Source of the DNA: Zoogloeaceae bacterium G21618-S1
Lineage (GTDB): Bacteria > Pseudomonadota > Gammaproteobacteria > Burkholderiales > Rhodocyclaceae
NCBI GenBank assembly: GCA_027214125.1
Contig: JAPWHF010000002.1
Coordinates: 357,082-421,081 of the forward strand
Length of the DNA stretch: 64,000 nucleotides
Direction: 5' to 3'
Below, piece by piece: positions 8,615-20,830 of this stretch. Each line of letters starts with the position of its first letter. Position 1 is the stretch's first letter. The translations under genes were made by a program, and so were the position numbers. The notes under the pieces are model-generated. The model saw only the letters and a list, made by a program, of their open reading frames with translations, was not told where the DNA came from and searched no databases.

Positions 8615-10892
8615 GTCGTTTGCCTTTCTTTTGTTTGCTCGCGCCGGCGCCGGAAGAAGTCTCGGTCACCAGACGGAAATCGATCTTGATAGTTTCCATA
8701 TCAACGCGCATCAATTGCACGGTGATGCGGTCCGACAACCGGAAACGCTTGCCGCTGCGCTCACCGAGCAGTTCGTGACGCGATTCGTCGTAATGGAAAT
8801 AGTCTTCGCCCAGCTCGGAGATGTGCACCAGACCTTCGATGAACACATTGTCCAGCGCCACGAAGAGGCCGAAGGGTACCACCGAGGACACGCTGCCGGT
8901 GAACACCTCGCCGACCCGATCCTGCATATAAAAGCACTTCAGCCAGGACTCGACATCGCGCGAGGCTTCGTCGGCACGCCGCTCGGTTTGGGAGCAATGC
9001 ATCCCGATCTGCTCCCAATCCCCCGGACGATACTGCTGGCCGGTGAGCACCGCCTTGATCGCGCGGTGCACCAGCAGATCGGGATAGCGGCGGATCGGCG
9101 AGGTGAAGTGGGTGTAGGCCTCGTAGGCCAGGCCAAAGTGGCCGACGTTGTCGGGGCTGTAGATGGCCTGGCGCAGGGAGCGCAGCATCACCGTCTGCAA
9201 CAGCGGCATGTCCGGCCGGTCCTTCACCTTGCTCAGCAAGGCCGCGTAGTCTTTCGCCGTGGGCTCATCCCCACCCCCGAGCTGCAGGCCAAACTCGCCA
9301 AGAAAACTGCGTAGCTGCTCGATCTTTTCGGGCTTGGGGCTCTCGTGCACCCGATACAAGGCCGGATGGTGGTTGGTCTGCAAGAAGTCGGACGCGCAGA
9401 CGTTGGCCGCCAGCATGCACTCTTCAATCACGCGATGCGCGTCATTGCGCACCTCGGGCACGATGCGGTCGATCTTGCCCTCGTCGTTGAAGATCATCCG
9501 GGTTTCGGTGGTTTCGAAGTCGATGGCGCCGCGCTTCGCACGCGCCTTGAGCAACACACGGAAGAGTTGATCGAGGTTTTCGAGCTGCGGCAGGCGCTCG
9601 GCCAGTGCCTCTCGGACCTCGGGGTCTTTTTCATAGAGCGCCGCGGCGACCTGGTTATAGGTCAGCCGGGCGTGCGAAAACATCACCGCCGGGTAGAAGC
9701 GGAACTGCTTGACCGCCCCGGTCGGCGAGATGTTCATGTCGCACACCATGCACAAACGGTCGACTTGCGGGTTGAGCGAGCACAGGCCGTTGGAGAGATT
9801 CTCCGGCAACATCGGGATCACGCGACGCGGAAAATACACCGAATTGCCGCGGTCGAAGGCGTCCGAATCCAGTGCTGAGCCCGGCTCGACGTAGTGCGAC
9901 ACATCGGCAATCGCCACCAACAAGCGGAAACCCCGCCCAACACGCTCGCAATACACCGCGTCGTCAAAGTCCTTGGCAGTCTCACCGTCAATGGTGACCA
10001 GCGGCAAATGGCGAATATCCTCCCGCCCGACCAGGTCTTTCTTGCGCACGCCCTTGGGCAGGGCGCGGGCCTGTGCCTTCGACTCCGCCGAGAATTCGAA
10101 CGGCAGCTCATGCTTGCGCAACGCCACTTCAACTTCCATGCCCGGGTCAGCGTAACGCCCCAGCGTCTCGACCAGGCGGCCCACTGGCGGCGCATGCTTG
10201 CTGGGCTGCTCGACCAACTCAACCACCACCACCTCGCCAGCCTCGACCTTTTTCTTGCGGCCGCCCGGCGCGAGCAGGATGTCACGTGCGATGCGCCGGT
10301 TCTCCGGCACCACGACGAGCACGCCGTGCTCGCTGACCACACGACCGACGACACGCGTGTTGGCGCGTTCGAGCACTTCAACGATCTGACCTTCCGGCCG
10401 GCCTCGGCGATCCATGCCGGAGACCCGCACAATCGCGCGGTCACCATGCAACACTTCGCGCATCTGACGCGGCCCGAGGAACACGTCACCCGACCCATCG
10501 TCGGGTATGAGAAAACCGAAGCCATCGGGATGGCCTTCGACCCGGCCACGAATCAGCGCGGCCTTGTCGGGGATGAGATAAGCATCACGCCGGTTACGCA
10601 CCAGCTCACCTTCGCGCTCCATGGCACGGACCCGACGCTCGAAAAACGGCATTTCGTCAGCACGGATATCCAGCGCTTCGGCCAGTTGTGGCAACTGCAT
10701 CGGATGGCCTGCCTCAACCAGAATCTGGAGCACATACTCCCGGCTCGGCAAGGGATATTCGTAACGCTCGGTCTCGCGCGCAAAGAACGGATCGGCGCGG
10801 CGAATGGCGCTGAGTTTGCGTTTTGACTTGCGCACCGGCGCGGCTTCAGCCTGGCTGACCTGGGGTTTTGTTTTTTTTGTGGGTCGATTCAT
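8607..10892 (-). CDS. rnr: Ribonuclease R
   Basis: A 761-residue RNase II family 3'-5' exoribonuclease that degrades structured RNA in the cytoplasm. In order: an N-terminal winged helix ([31 protein letters not shown]), cold-shock domains, the catalytic RNB domain with the [30 protein letters not shown] segment (metal-binding aspartates), an S1 domain ([30 protein letters not shown]) and a Lys/Gly-rich tail. The frame extends two codons to a TTG; the ATG at 10892 is preferred because AAGG lies about 6 bases before it. The start overlaps the -35 element of the divergent tRNA-Leu promoter. Confidence 0.96.
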   Translation of the reverse strand: MNRPTKKTKPQVSQAEAAPVRKSKRKLSAIRRADPFFARETERYEYPLPSREYVLQILVEAGHPMQLPQLAEALDIRADEMPFFERRVRAMEREGELVRNRRDAYLIPDKAALIRGRVEGHPDGFGFLIPDDGSGDVFLGPRQMREVLHGDRAIVRVSGMDRRGRPEGQIVEVLERANTRVVGRVVSEHGVLVVVPENRRIARDILLAPGGRKKKVEAGEVVVVELVEQPSKHAPPVGRLVETLGRYADPGMEVEVALRKHELPFEFSAESKAQARALPKGVRKKDLVGREDIRHLPLVTIDGETAKDFDDAVYCERVGRGFRLLVAIADVSHYVEPGSALDSDAFDRGNSVYFPRRVIPMLPENLSNGLCSLNPQVDRLCMVCDMNISPTGAVKQFRFYPAVMFSHARLTYNQVAAALYEKDPEVREALAERLPQLENLDQLFRVLLKARAKRGAIDFETTETRMIFNDEGKIDRIVPEVRNDAHRVIEECMLAANVCASDFLQTNHHPALYRVHESPKPEKIEQLRSFLGEFGLQLGGGDEPTAKDYAALLSKVKDRPDMPLLQTVMLRSLRQAIYSPDNVGHFGLAYEAYTHFTSPIRRYPDLLVHRAIKAVLTGQQYRPGDWEQIGMHCSQTERRADEASRDVESWLKCFYMQDRVGEVFTGSVSSVVPFGLFVALDNVFIEGLVHISELGEDYFHYDESRHELLGERSGKRFRLSDRITVQLMRVDMETIKIDFRLVTETSSGAGASKQKKGKRRG

Positions 10893-10919
10893 TGACAACC
10901 TTTTTTGAACAGATATAAT
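10892..10919 (+). promoter_or_regulatory. Consensus sigma-70 promoter of the first tRNA-Leu gene
   Basis: TTGACA (10892-10897), a 16-base spacer and TATAAT (10914-10919) match both hexamers fully. The tRNA begins 10 bases after the -10. The -35 overlaps the start codon of the divergent rnr gene. Confidence 0.9.
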
Positions 10920-10928
10920 GCGCGGCTC

Positions 10929-11015
10929 GCCCAGATGGCGGAATTGGTAGACGCGCTAGCTTCAGGTGCTAGTATCCTTACGGATGTGGAGGTTCGAGTC
11001 CTCTTCTGGGCACCA
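10929..11015 (+). tRNA. leuT: tRNA-Leu (anticodon CAG)
   Basis: An 87-base class II tRNA. GCCCAGA pairs with TCTGGGC in the acceptor stem, the D arm is GGAATTGGTAGAC-like, the anticodon stem CTAGC/GCTAG holds the loop TTCAGGT (anticodon CAG, reading CUG), a long variable arm follows, then GGTTCGAGTCC and an encoded CCA end. It has its own consensus promoter and its own terminator. Confidence 0.97.
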
Positions 11016-11023
11016 AATCCGGG

Positions 11024-11059
11024 AAAGCCAGTCAGATTTCTGACTGGCTTTTTCTTTTT
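11024..11059 (+). terminator. Intrinsic terminator after the first tRNA-Leu
   Basis: A 13-base perfect stem (AAAGCCAGTCAGA / TCTGACTGGCTTT, two-base loop) followed by a T-rich tail. Confidence 0.92.
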
Positions 11060-11113
11060 CCGGACCGGGTAAAGAGTGACCGCTCGCCAGCCCCGGTTTT
11101 CTTGAAATAACAA

Positions 11114-11141
11114 TTGCACTTTTTTTTCCTGAAGCTATAAT
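11114..11141 (+). promoter_or_regulatory. Promoter of the second tRNA-Leu gene
   Basis: TTGCAC (11114-11119), a 16-base spacer and a perfect TATAAT (11136-11141), with the tRNA 10 bases further on. The geometry is the same as for the first copy, but the -35 is weaker. Confidence 0.82.
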
Positions 11142-11151
11142 TTCCGCTCTT

Positions 11152-11238
11152 GCCCAGATGGCGGAATTGGTAGACGCGCTAGCTTCAGGTGCTAGTATTC
11201 TTACGGATGTGGAGGTTCGAGTCCTCTTCTGGGCACCA
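11152..11238 (+). tRNA. leuT: tRNA-Leu (anticodon CAG), second copy
   Basis: Nearly identical to the copy at 10929-11015. The only difference I see is TATTCTTA instead of TATCCTTA in the variable arm, which is a base change outside the conserved positions. Same 87-base length, anticodon CAG and encoded CCA. Confidence 0.97.
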
Positions 11239-11246
11239 GTTTCAAA

Positions 11247-11275
11247 AAGAGCCGACCGAAAGGTCGGCTCTTTTA
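11247..11275. terminator. Intrinsic terminator after the second tRNA-Leu, probably bidirectional
   Basis: AAGAGCCGACC / GGTCGGCTCTT with a GAAA tetraloop and T-runs on both strands. On the minus strand it lies about 75 bases after the purA stop and could also end the purA transcript. Confidence 0.88.
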
Positions 11276-11347
11276 CGTTAACTCGCTTCAAAGCCAGACT
11301 CAAGCATTGCGTAACGGCGAGTTCCCCCGCCGTGACGGCTCAGACAC

Positions 11348-13820
<2,473 letters not shown>

Positions 13821-13832
13821 CACGCGTGCCGT

Positions 13833-14021
13833 TTAGTCATTGAAAACAAGAAGAAGGATGAGCCCGATCAACATCGAGCTCAATCCGATAAAGCGAATCT
13901 GACCATCCTCCATGAGAACGGCTTTTCGAAACACCTCACGCCAACGCGCCGGTGAAACGAACGGTAGCACGCCCTCAATCAACAACATGAGGGCGAAGGC
14001 CGTTATCAGAGAGGATTTCAT
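13833..14021 (-). CDS. DUF2065 (YjeT-like) small inner-membrane protein
   Basis: A 62-residue protein with two hydrophobic segments (residues about 4-22 and 43-60) joined by a short charged loop (SPARWREVFRKA). The pattern E-G-(V/L)-LPF-SP-(A/R)-WR matches the DUF2065/YjeT family found downstream of hflC. The function is unknown. The ATGA overlap with the hflC stop indicates co-translation. Confidence 0.88.
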   Translation of the reverse strand: MKSSLITAFALMLLIEGVLPFVSPARWREVFRKAVLMEDGQIRFIGLSSMLIGLILLLVFND

Positions 14022-14908
14022 TCCGCCGGCGTTTTCCGAAGCGCTGCGCCGCTTTTCAGATACTTGAAGAAGTCGCTGCTCGGCTCAACCACCAGCACGT
14101 CGCCCTTATCCGCAAAACTTTGACGATAAGCCTGGAGGCTTCGGTAAAAGGCATAGAACTCGGGGTCGGCGCCAAAAGATTCAGCATAGATGGCCGTTGC
14201 CTTGGCGTCTCCATCACCTTTGACGCGCTGCGAATCACGATAGGCATTGGCGACGATGATTTCACGCTGGCGATCGGCATCGGCACGGATCTTTTCGGCC
14301 GCTGCCGCACCCTCGGAACGCAGTTCGTTAGCCACTCGCTTGCGCTCGGCTTCCATCCGGCGATACACCGACTCGGACACCTCGGTCGGCAAATCAACCC
14401 GCTTCAGTCGCACGTCCAGAATCTGCACGCCGATCTTGCGGGAGTCCTGGTCGGCCTTGGCGCGCATCTGCTCCATGATGTCATCGCGCTGACCCGAGAC
14501 CACTTCATGCACCGTCCGCTTACCGAACTCTTCGCGCAAGCCGGAGTTAACAGTCTGTTCGAGACGGGTAATCGCACGCCGCTCGTCACCACCCACGGAT
14601 TCGAGGTAGAGCTGCGGATCGGAGATGCGCCATTTCACGAACAGATCGACGAGAACGTTTTTCTTTTCGGAGGTAATGAAGCGCTCGGGCTCCGGCGTAT
14701 CCATGGTCAGAATGCGCTTTTCGAAAAAAGTCACGTTCTGAACCAGTGGCACCTTGAAATTCAGGCCAGGCTCTTTGATCACCCGCTTGATCTCACCAAA
14801 CTGCCGCACAATCGCGAACTGACGCTTGTCGACGGTAAACATCGACATGGAGACAATGGCCAGGGCAAAGAGCACAGCTCCCAACAGGATCGGTGTACGC
14901 TCACGCAT
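14018..14908 (-). CDS. hflC: HflC, subunit of the FtsH-associated HflKC complex
   Basis: A 296-residue SPFH/prohibitin-domain membrane protein. One N-terminal membrane anchor (LGAVLFALAIVSMSMF) leads into a periplasmic SPFH domain (VDKRQFAIVRQFGEIKRVIKEPGLNFKVPLVQNVTFFEKRILTMD-type pattern) and a helical coiled coil rich in Glu/Arg. HflC and HflK build a cage around FtsH protease hexamers and modulate membrane protein turnover. Stop and start of hflK and hflC overlap by one base. Confidence 0.95.
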   Translation of the reverse strand: MRERTPILLGAVLFALAIVSMSMFTVDKRQFAIVRQFGEIKRVIKEPGLNFKVPLVQNVTFFEKRILTMDTPEPERFITSEKKNVLVDLFVKWRISDPQLYLESVGGDERRAITRLEQTVNSGLREEFGKRTVHEVVSGQRDDIMEQMRAKADQDSRKIGVQILDVRLKRVDLPTEVSESVYRRMEAERKRVANELRSEGAAAAEKIRADADRQREIIVANAYRDSQRVKGDGDAKATAIYAESFGADPEFYAFYRSLQAYRQSFADKGDVLVVEPSSDFFKYLKSGAALRKTPAE

Positions 14909-16146
14909 CAGCGACCTCCCAATTCACGACTGTTACGAAGGAAATCCCGGCTGCGCACATCGTCGCCGATCGCTGCAGATCGCGGGGTATCCGTCCCGGC
15001 CACGACGCTGGTCGCACTGCGGGCTTCGGCCCGCGCCGCTTCGCCTGCGCCCGACGACTGGATCAGTTTGTCGAGCGGCATCAGCATCAGGTTTCCACTG
15101 CCCTTCGTATCTACCATGACCTTGGTGGTATTCGAGTACATGTCCTGCATGGTCTCGATGTACATGCGATCACGAGTCACCTTGGGCGCCTTGCGGTACT
15201 CCGTCAGCACCTGTGTGAATCGGCTCGCTTCACCCTCGGCATTCGCCACCACTCTTGCGGCATAGCCCTCAGCCTCTTCGGCCAAGCGGGACGCCGTACC
15301 GCGCGCCTTCGGGATGACATCGTTAGCGTAGGCTTGACCTTCGTTGGTCTGACGCACACGGTCCTGACCGGCCTTGACCGCATCATCAAACGCGGCCTGA
15401 ACCTGCTCAGGCGGCTGGGCGTTGCGCATCGTGACCTGACTGATCTGTATACCCGTCTGATATCGGTCGACGATTTCCTGCATCAGGTCCTTGGCGCGCA
15501 CGGCGATTTCTTCACGACCTTCGTACAACACAAAGTCCATCCGATTGCGACCAACGATCTGGCGCACTGCCGTCTCGGCGGCCTGTGCGACCGCCTCGTC
15601 CGGGTGACGGTTGTTGAACAGATAATCTTCTGGGCTCTTCAGAATGTATTGAACCGCGAACTGAATGTTAATGATGTTCTCGTCATCAGTCAGCATCAGC
15701 GCTTCGCGCAGCACCTTGTTCCGCTCAGCGCCGCGGTACCCCACTTCGACCGTACGCACGCCAGTCACGTCGACCAGTTCATGGCTTTCGATCGGGAATG
15801 GTAGACGCAAATGCAAGCCGGGCTCAGTGGTCTCATTGTAATCTCCGAAACGCAGCACGACACCGCGCTGGTTGGCGTCAACAATATAGAAGCCACTGGC
15901 GCCCCAGACGAGCAGGACCAGCACGATGAGCGCGCCAAGTCCGCCGCCGAACTGCCGTGGACTCAAGGACGGCATGCCGCCCCCGCCACCGCCGTTGCCG
16001 CCACCACCGCCACGACGCCCGAAAAGGCCTCCGAGGCGACGATTGACGTCGCGCCACAATTCATCAAGGTCAGGGGGGCCGTCTTTAGGGCGGTCCCGCT
16101 CCTGATCGTTCCCCTGGTTTCCCCAGCGAGGATCATTCAGCGACAT
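14908..16146 (-). CDS. hflK: HflK, subunit of the FtsH-associated HflKC complex
   Basis: A 412-residue SPFH-domain protein. The N-terminus is a Gly-rich, hydrophilic cytoplasmic tail (MSLNDPRWGNQGND..., then a GGGGGNGGGGGG run near residue 50), followed by one membrane helix (ALIVLVLLVWGASGFYIV), the SPFH domain and a long coiled coil. I chose the ATG at 16146 because the MSLNDPRWG start is family-typical and GGAAA precedes it. It forms the HflKC cage with HflC and FtsH. It lies 11 bases after the hflX stop. Confidence 0.95.
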   Translation of the reverse strand: MSLNDPRWGNQGNDQERDRPKDGPPDLDELWRDVNRRLGGLFGRRGGGGGNGGGGGGMPSLSPRQFGGGLGALIVLVLLVWGASGFYIVDANQRGVVLRFGDYNETTEPGLHLRLPFPIESHELVDVTGVRTVEVGYRGAERNKVLREALMLTDDENIINIQFAVQYILKSPEDYLFNNRHPDEAVAQAAETAVRQIVGRNRMDFVLYEGREEIAVRAKDLMQEIVDRYQTGIQISQVTMRNAQPPEQVQAAFDDAVKAGQDRVRQTNEGQAYANDVIPKARGTASRLAEEAEGYAARVVANAEGEASRFTQVLTEYRKAPKVTRDRMYIETMQDMYSNTTKVMVDTKGSGNLMLMPLDKLIQSSGAGEAARAEARSATSVVAGTDTPRSAAIGDDVRSRDFLRNSRELGGR

Positions 16147-16157
16147 GAGTGTTTCCA

Positions 16158-17315
16158 TTAGGAATGGAGTGGATCGAAATGAGAAGACGGCTGACAATCT
16201 GAATCATCAGCCCTCAGGCCTGCGGCAAAGCGCTCCGCTTCCTCGGCAAGCGCCAGTCGTAGCAAATCAAGCCCCTCTCCTGTCTTGGCGCTCGCGAAAA
16301 CGCGGCCGATTCTATCACAGCCATCCCGCTCAAACCGGGCTGGCGTCCCGCTGCCGTCAATCTTGTTCCAGACCAGAATCTGCGGAATATCTCCCGCGCC
16401 GATCTCGGTCAGAACGCCATTCACCGCGGCGATTTGTGCATCGCGGTCATCGCTACCGGAGTCGACCACATGCACAAGCAGATCGGCATTGACCGTCTCT
16501 TCGAGCGTGGCGTGAAATGCCGCCACCAGACTATGCGGCAGGTCACGGATGAATCCGACCGTATCCGATAGCACAATGTTCCCCGCCTCCCCCAAAAACA
16601 GTCGACGAGAGGTTGTGTCCAGCGTGGCAAACAACTGGTTGGCAGCGTACGCGCCGGCCTTGGTCAAGGCGTTGAAAAGCGTCGACTTGCCTGCATTGGT
16701 ATACCCGACGATCGACACCGACAAGACATCGCGACGCTCGCGCGCACGCCGGCGGACGCGCCGCTGGTTTTCCAGCTTTTCGAGTTTGCCACGCAAGGTC
16801 TTCACCCGCGCACCGATAAGCCGACGGTCAGTTTCCAGCTGCGTCTCGCCCGGACCGCGCAAGCCCACCCCGCCCTTTTGTCGTTCAAGGTGGGTCCAGC
16901 CGCGAATCAGGCGCGTCGCAAGGTGTTCCAGCTGCGCCAGCTCAACTTGCAGCTTGCCCTCGTGACTACGCGCCCGCAGCGCAAAAATGTCGAGAATCAG
17001 CGCCGTACGGTCAACCACCCGGCATTGCAGCACACGCTCGAGGTTCCGCTGCTGCCCCGGGCTCAGTGCATGATTGAAGATCACCAGGTCCGCTTCGTGG
17101 CCGGCCAGCAGATCGGCAATCTCTTGTGCCTTGCCCTTGCCAACGAACAAGGCCGGATCGGGCGCACGGCGTTTGGCGCGAACGACGGTTTCCACCGTCG
17201 CGCCAGCGCTTTGCGCCAACAATACCAACTCGGCCAGGCGCTCTTCGATGGCATCCTGGCCAAGATCAATCTGCACCAGGACAGCACGCTCTCCTGCTTC
17301 GGGGCGATCAAACAT
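16158..17315 (-). CDS. hflX: Ribosome-associated GTPase HflX
   Basis: A 385-residue GTPase that binds the 50S subunit and splits stalled ribosomes. The N-terminal HflX domain (FVGKGKAQEI, FNHALSPGQQRNLE, VVDRTALILDIFALRA) is followed by a coiled-coil linker and the G domain with G1 GYTNAGKSTLFN, G3 DTVGFI and G4 NKID. The ATG at 17315 is preferred over an upstream TTG. It sits between hfq and hflK in the conserved hfq-hflX-hflK-hflC order. Confidence 0.96.
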   Translation of the reverse strand: MFDRPEAGERAVLVQIDLGQDAIEERLAELVLLAQSAGATVETVVRAKRRAPDPALFVGKGKAQEIADLLAGHEADLVIFNHALSPGQQRNLERVLQCRVVDRTALILDIFALRARSHEGKLQVELAQLEHLATRLIRGWTHLERQKGGVGLRGPGETQLETDRRLIGARVKTLRGKLEKLENQRRVRRRARERRDVLSVSIVGYTNAGKSTLFNALTKAGAYAANQLFATLDTTSRRLFLGEAGNIVLSDTVGFIRDLPHSLVAAFHATLEETVNADLLVHVVDSGSDDRDAQIAAVNGVLTEIGAGDIPQILVWNKIDGSGTPARFERDGCDRIGRVFASAKTGEGLDLLRLALAEEAERFAAGLRADDSDCQPSSHFDPLHS

Positions 17316-17356
17316 ACGACGCCCCGGCAACCCGCGTGACGGGTATGAGCAACACC

Positions 17357-17602
17357 TTACGCTTCGGGCTCACCTGGCTCCTGCTGCTGGAAGTTAACCG
17401 GTCGCGCCGGCACAACCGTCGAGATGGCGTGCTTGTAAACCATCTGGGTGACGGTATTGCGTAACAGCACGACATATTGATCGAAAGATTCGATCTGCCC
17501 CTGAAGCTTGATGCCATTGACCAGGTAGATGGACACCGGCACATGCTCGCGACGCAGTGCGTTGAGGAATGGGTCCTGCAGGAGTTGGCCTTTATTGCTC
17601 AT
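17357..17602 (-). CDS. hfq: RNA chaperone Hfq
   Basis: An 81-residue Sm-like protein that forms hexameric rings and pairs small RNAs with mRNAs. The Sm1 motif ([29 protein letters not shown] region) and Sm2 motif ([13 protein letters not shown], with the YKHA signature near residue 55) are intact. The C-terminal tail is short. The 88-base gap to der upstream is A+T-rich and could hold an hfq promoter, but no strong hexamer pair is visible. Confidence 0.97.
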   Translation of the reverse strand: MSNKGQLLQDPFLNALRREHVPVSIYLVNGIKLQGQIESFDQYVVLLRNTVTQMVYKHAISTVVPARPVNFQQQEPGEPEA

Positions 17603-17690
17603 GTTTTAGCCTCTATCGTTATGTGGGCGTAATTTAATTGATTCCGCAGTGCAACACCAATCGGCGTGTCATACGGAGGTGGTGTGGAGA

Positions 17691-19019
17691 CTACTTTCGA
17701 TCGCTATACGGGTTGGTCGATGAGCGGAACTGGATGCGCAGCGGCGTACCCTGCAGCTTGAACGCCTCCATGAACATGCGCTCCAGATAGCGCGTATAGC
17801 TGGCCGGAATCCCCTCGAGACCCGTGCCATGAATCACAATAATCGGCGGATTGCTGCCGCCCTGGTGGGCATATCTCATCTTCGGGCGGAACATCCGCAC
17901 CTTGGGCGGCGCCTGCTTGGTCACCGCCTCTTCAAGCAAACGGGTCAGCTTGGGCGTGGAGAGCTTGGCCATCGCCGCCTCGAAGGCTTTATCGACCGAC
18001 GCCATCACGCCATTGATGCCCTGTGACTTCAATGCCGAGACGAAGTGCTGACGCGCAAAACTCAAAAACGGCAGCTTTCGCATCACATCGCTCTTGATTT
18101 GCTCACGCCGGTAACTATCAACGCTGTCCCACTTGTTGATCGCCAGCACCAGGGCACGCCCGGTTTCAAGCACAAAGCCGGCAATGTGCGCGTCCTGATC
18201 CGACACATCCTGACTGGCATCCAGCACCAGCACCACCACATTTGCCTGCTCGATGGCCTGCAGCGTCTTGATGACCGAGAACTTCTCGACCGCTTCAAAC
18301 ACCTTACCGCGCCGACGCAAACCGGCCGTGTCGATCAATTTGTATTCGCGGCCATTGCGTGAAAACGGAATGGAAATCGCGTCGCGGGTGGTCCCGGGCA
18401 TATCGAAGGCAATGACACGCTCTTCGCCCAGCAAAGTGTTGATCAAGGTGGATTTGCCAACGTTTGGCCGCCCCACGATCGCCACACGCGGCCCGACTTC
18501 TTCAAGTTCAACCGCTGGCGTTTCAGGCGGCAGAACCTCAAAAACTTCATCCAGCAAAGCATGAACGCCGTCGCCGTGCGCGGCGGAAATCACCAGCGGC
18601 GCACCCAGTCCCAGCGCATGAAATTCAGCGCCCAGCACAGCACGGTTGGCGCCTTCACCTTTGTTCACCACCAAGAACACCGGGCGGTCGACACGGCGAA
18701 GGCGGTTGGCAATTTCCTGGTCGTGCGGGGTCAGACCGTTGCGACCGTCGACCATGAACAGCAGCACGTCGGCTTCAGCGATGGCCTGCTCGGCCTGCCG
18801 CGCCATCTCGTGCATGATGCCGTCTTTGGCGACCGGGTCAAAACCGGCCGTATCGACGACCAGATAGTCGCGCGAGCCGAGGCGGCCGACGCCATAGTGG
18901 CGGTCCCGGGTCAAGCCGGGTTGATCCGCCACCAGCGCATCGCGGGTCTTGGTAAAACGATTGAAAAGGGTTGATTTGCCGACGTTCGGCCGACCAACCA
19001 GTACCAGCGTAGGGATCAC
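17691..19019 (-). CDS. der: Ribosome biogenesis GTPase Der (EngA), double G domain
   Basis: A 442-residue protein with two consecutive GTPase domains and a C-terminal KH-like domain, needed for 50S assembly. Two identical G1 motifs (GRPNVGKST) occur near residues 8 and 177, each followed by DTAG and NK-D-type motifs. The KH domain ends with ...[17 protein letters not shown]. Full length. It starts 12 bases after the bamB stop, the common bamB-der arrangement. Confidence 0.97.
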   Translation of the reverse strand: MIPTLVLVGRPNVGKSTLFNRFTKTRDALVADQPGLTRDRHYGVGRLGSRDYLVVDTAGFDPVAKDGIMHEMARQAEQAIAEADVLLFMVDGRNGLTPHDQEIANRLRRVDRPVFLVVNKGEGANRAVLGAEFHALGLGAPLVISAAHGDGVHALLDEVFEVLPPETPAVELEEVGPRVAIVGRPNVGKSTLINTLLGEERVIAFDMPGTTRDAISIPFSRNGREYKLIDTAGLRRRGKVFEAVEKFSVIKTLQAIEQANVVVLVLDASQDVSDQDAHIAGFVLETGRALVLAINKWDSVDSYRREQIKSDVMRKLPFLSFARQHFVSALKSQGINGVMASVDKAFEAAMAKLSTPKLTRLLEEAVTKQAPPKVRMFRPKMRYAHQGGSNPPIIVIHGTGLEGIPASYTRYLERMFMEAFKLQGTPLRIQFRSSTNPYSDRK

Positions 19020-19031
19020 TTTCGACCTTTG

Positions 19032-20177
19032 TCAGCGCGGCTGAAACACATGAATGCCACCCGCACGCGTCTGCACAAGCACCAGCTCACCCAACGCACG
19101 CGGCGCCACGGCAACGCCACTGCTGTCGGCCTGTGCGCGGCCGATGAAGGCGCCGTTCTCGAGACTGAGCAGATGCACATAACCTTCGGTATCCCCGACC
19201 ACCACACCGGCCGAGGTCGCCAGCGGCGCAGTCAGAATCCGGCGCGCCAACTGATCCTGGCGCCACATGCTGGCGCCACTGAACGCGTCCAGCGCGGCCA
19301 CGGCATCGGAATCTTCAGTGACATACACCTGACGCACGTCGCGGCTTATGCCGCCGCGGGCCGACACGGGTCGGCTCCACAGCGTCTTGCCATTGGTCAC
19401 GTCAAAACAGCTGACACGCCCCTGGAAGGCCGCGGCACACAGCGTCTGACGATGCAGCACCGGATCGCCAACGACGTCGGCGATACGCTCAAGCTCGGTC
19501 GCACCCGCCGGCAAGGCAACGGACAATTCCCAGATCAGGCCGCCGTTGTGCAGATCGAACGCCGCCAGCTTGCCGCCCGGGAAGCCGAGCACCGCCACAT
19601 TGTTTTCAATCAGCATGCCCGAGGGGTTGCGCAAGGTGAGCGCCGGCGTCGTTCTGCGGTAGGTCCATTTCACCGCGCCGTCTTTACGATCCAGACCAAA
19701 CACCCGGTTATCACTGCTGCGCACGACCACAAAATCCTTGGCGACACCCGGTGCAGCAAGCACCTCGGCATTCACCTTGGCACGCCAGCGCTCTGCCCCC
19801 GAGCCAGCATCCAGCGCGATAACTTCACCCGCGCCATTGGCTACCACGGCCAGATCAGCATCGGCGCCGACACCGGCGGTCAGGCCGCCATCGATGCGAA
19901 CACGCCACCGGCTCTGCCCGCCGGCGAAGCGGGCGACATCGCCCGCAGCACCCGCGGCAATCACATCGGCATCGACCACGGCGGGTTCAAAGCGGTAGAT
20001 CTCCGCTTCGCCAATTTTCGCCGACCACACCGGCGTCAGATTTGCCGTCGGTTTGAACTCAGGCAGCGGCGCCATCTTGGGCGCGGGCGTGGAGAACGGA
20101 TTGAGCGCATCAAGCGAACTGCAACCGACCAGCAGTGAAGTGACGGCCAACGCCGTCAACAAACGGAATGAACGCAT
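19032..20177 (-). CDS. bamB: Outer membrane assembly lipoprotein BamB
   Basis: A 381-residue beta-propeller lipoprotein of the BAM complex, which inserts beta-barrel proteins in the outer membrane. A lipobox (SLLVGC, Cys at about 19) follows a short hydrophobic signal. PQQ-like propeller repeats are visible as recurring W/G-A-L-D patterns (GEVIALDAGSGAERW, RVSCFDVTNGKTLWSRP, AVAALDAFSGASMW). It overlaps the upstream yfgM stop by one base (TGATG). Confidence 0.94.
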   Translation of the reverse strand: MRSFRLLTALAVTSLLVGCSSLDALNPFSTPAPKMAPLPEFKPTANLTPVWSAKIGEAEIYRFEPAVVDADVIAAGAAGDVARFAGGQSRWRVRIDGGLTAGVGADADLAVVANGAGEVIALDAGSGAERWRAKVNAEVLAAPGVAKDFVVVRSSDNRVFGLDRKDGAVKWTYRRTTPALTLRNPSGMLIENNVAVLGFPGGKLAAFDLHNGGLIWELSVALPAGATELERIADVVGDPVLHRQTLCAAAFQGRVSCFDVTNGKTLWSRPVSARGGISRDVRQVYVTEDSDAVAALDAFSGASMWRQDQLARRILTAPLATSAGVVVGDTEGYVHLLSLENGAFIGRAQADSSGVAVAPRALGELVLVQTRAGGIHVFQPR

Positions 20178-20830
20178 CAGCGAGCCCCTCCCATAAGCGC
20201 TTCAAGCTTGATTCGAATGATTTCTGCACTGCGATCGCCGGGCACGATGACCGCATCTGCGGCGTCCAGTGCCGCCTGATAGGCCTTGCGCGCTTCGTCG
20301 ATTTTTCCGTCGGCGACCAGGGCGTCACCACGCAAGTCCTGGTGACGCACCTTCAAGGCAGGCGGTGGCTCATCGGCCAGCAAAGCCAGCGCAGCGGCCG
20401 CATCGCCCGCGTCCAGACGCACCGCTGCGAGGCGCAGACGGGCGATCTCACGCATGATCGGCTCGCTGGCGTTCTTGGTCACCCATTCAAGCGGCAAAGC
20501 CGCGTTGCTGGTGTCACCTGCCGACTGCTGCACCTTGGCCGACATCAGCGCCGCCAGCGGTGCGTAGGCTGTCCCGGAGAAATTTTCGAGAATCTGGCCG
20601 GCGGCCTGACGCGCCACCGCCGCATCATTGTCCACCACGGCTTTTTGCACCACGCTATACAAGGCCGCCGCTTCGGCCGTCTGTTTGCGCTGGTACCACT
20701 GCCAGCCTTGCCAGCTGACCGACGCCACCGCGGCGATCACCGCCACGGTCGTCACCATCCAGCCGTATTGCGCCCACCACGCCTTCAGTTCGGCGAGTTG
20801 TTCCTGCTCTTCAAGGTCATAGACTGCCAT
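20177..20830 (-). CDS. YfgM-like tetratricopeptide membrane protein (ancillary SecYEG/BAM-linked factor)
   Basis: A 217-residue protein with an acidic N-terminus ([17 protein letters not shown]), one membrane helix (about residues 24-42) and a periplasmic TPR-like domain. YfgM homologues bind SecYEG and the chaperone PpiD, and the gene commonly lies between hisS and bamB, as here. I chose the ATG at 20830 because GGAAG lies about 7 bases upstream; an ATG two codons earlier is possible. The start overlaps the end of hisS by 14 bases. Confidence 0.88.
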   Translation of the reverse strand: MAVYDLEEQEQLAELKAWWAQYGWMVTTVAVIAAVASVSWQGWQWYQRKQTAEAAALYSVVQKAVVDNDAAVARQAAGQILENFSGTAYAPLAALMSAKVQQSAGDTSNAALPLEWVTKNASEPIMREIARLRLAAVRLDAGDAAAALALLADEPPPALKVRHQDLRGDALVADGKIDEARKAYQAALDAADAVIVPGDRSAEIIRIKLEALMGGAR

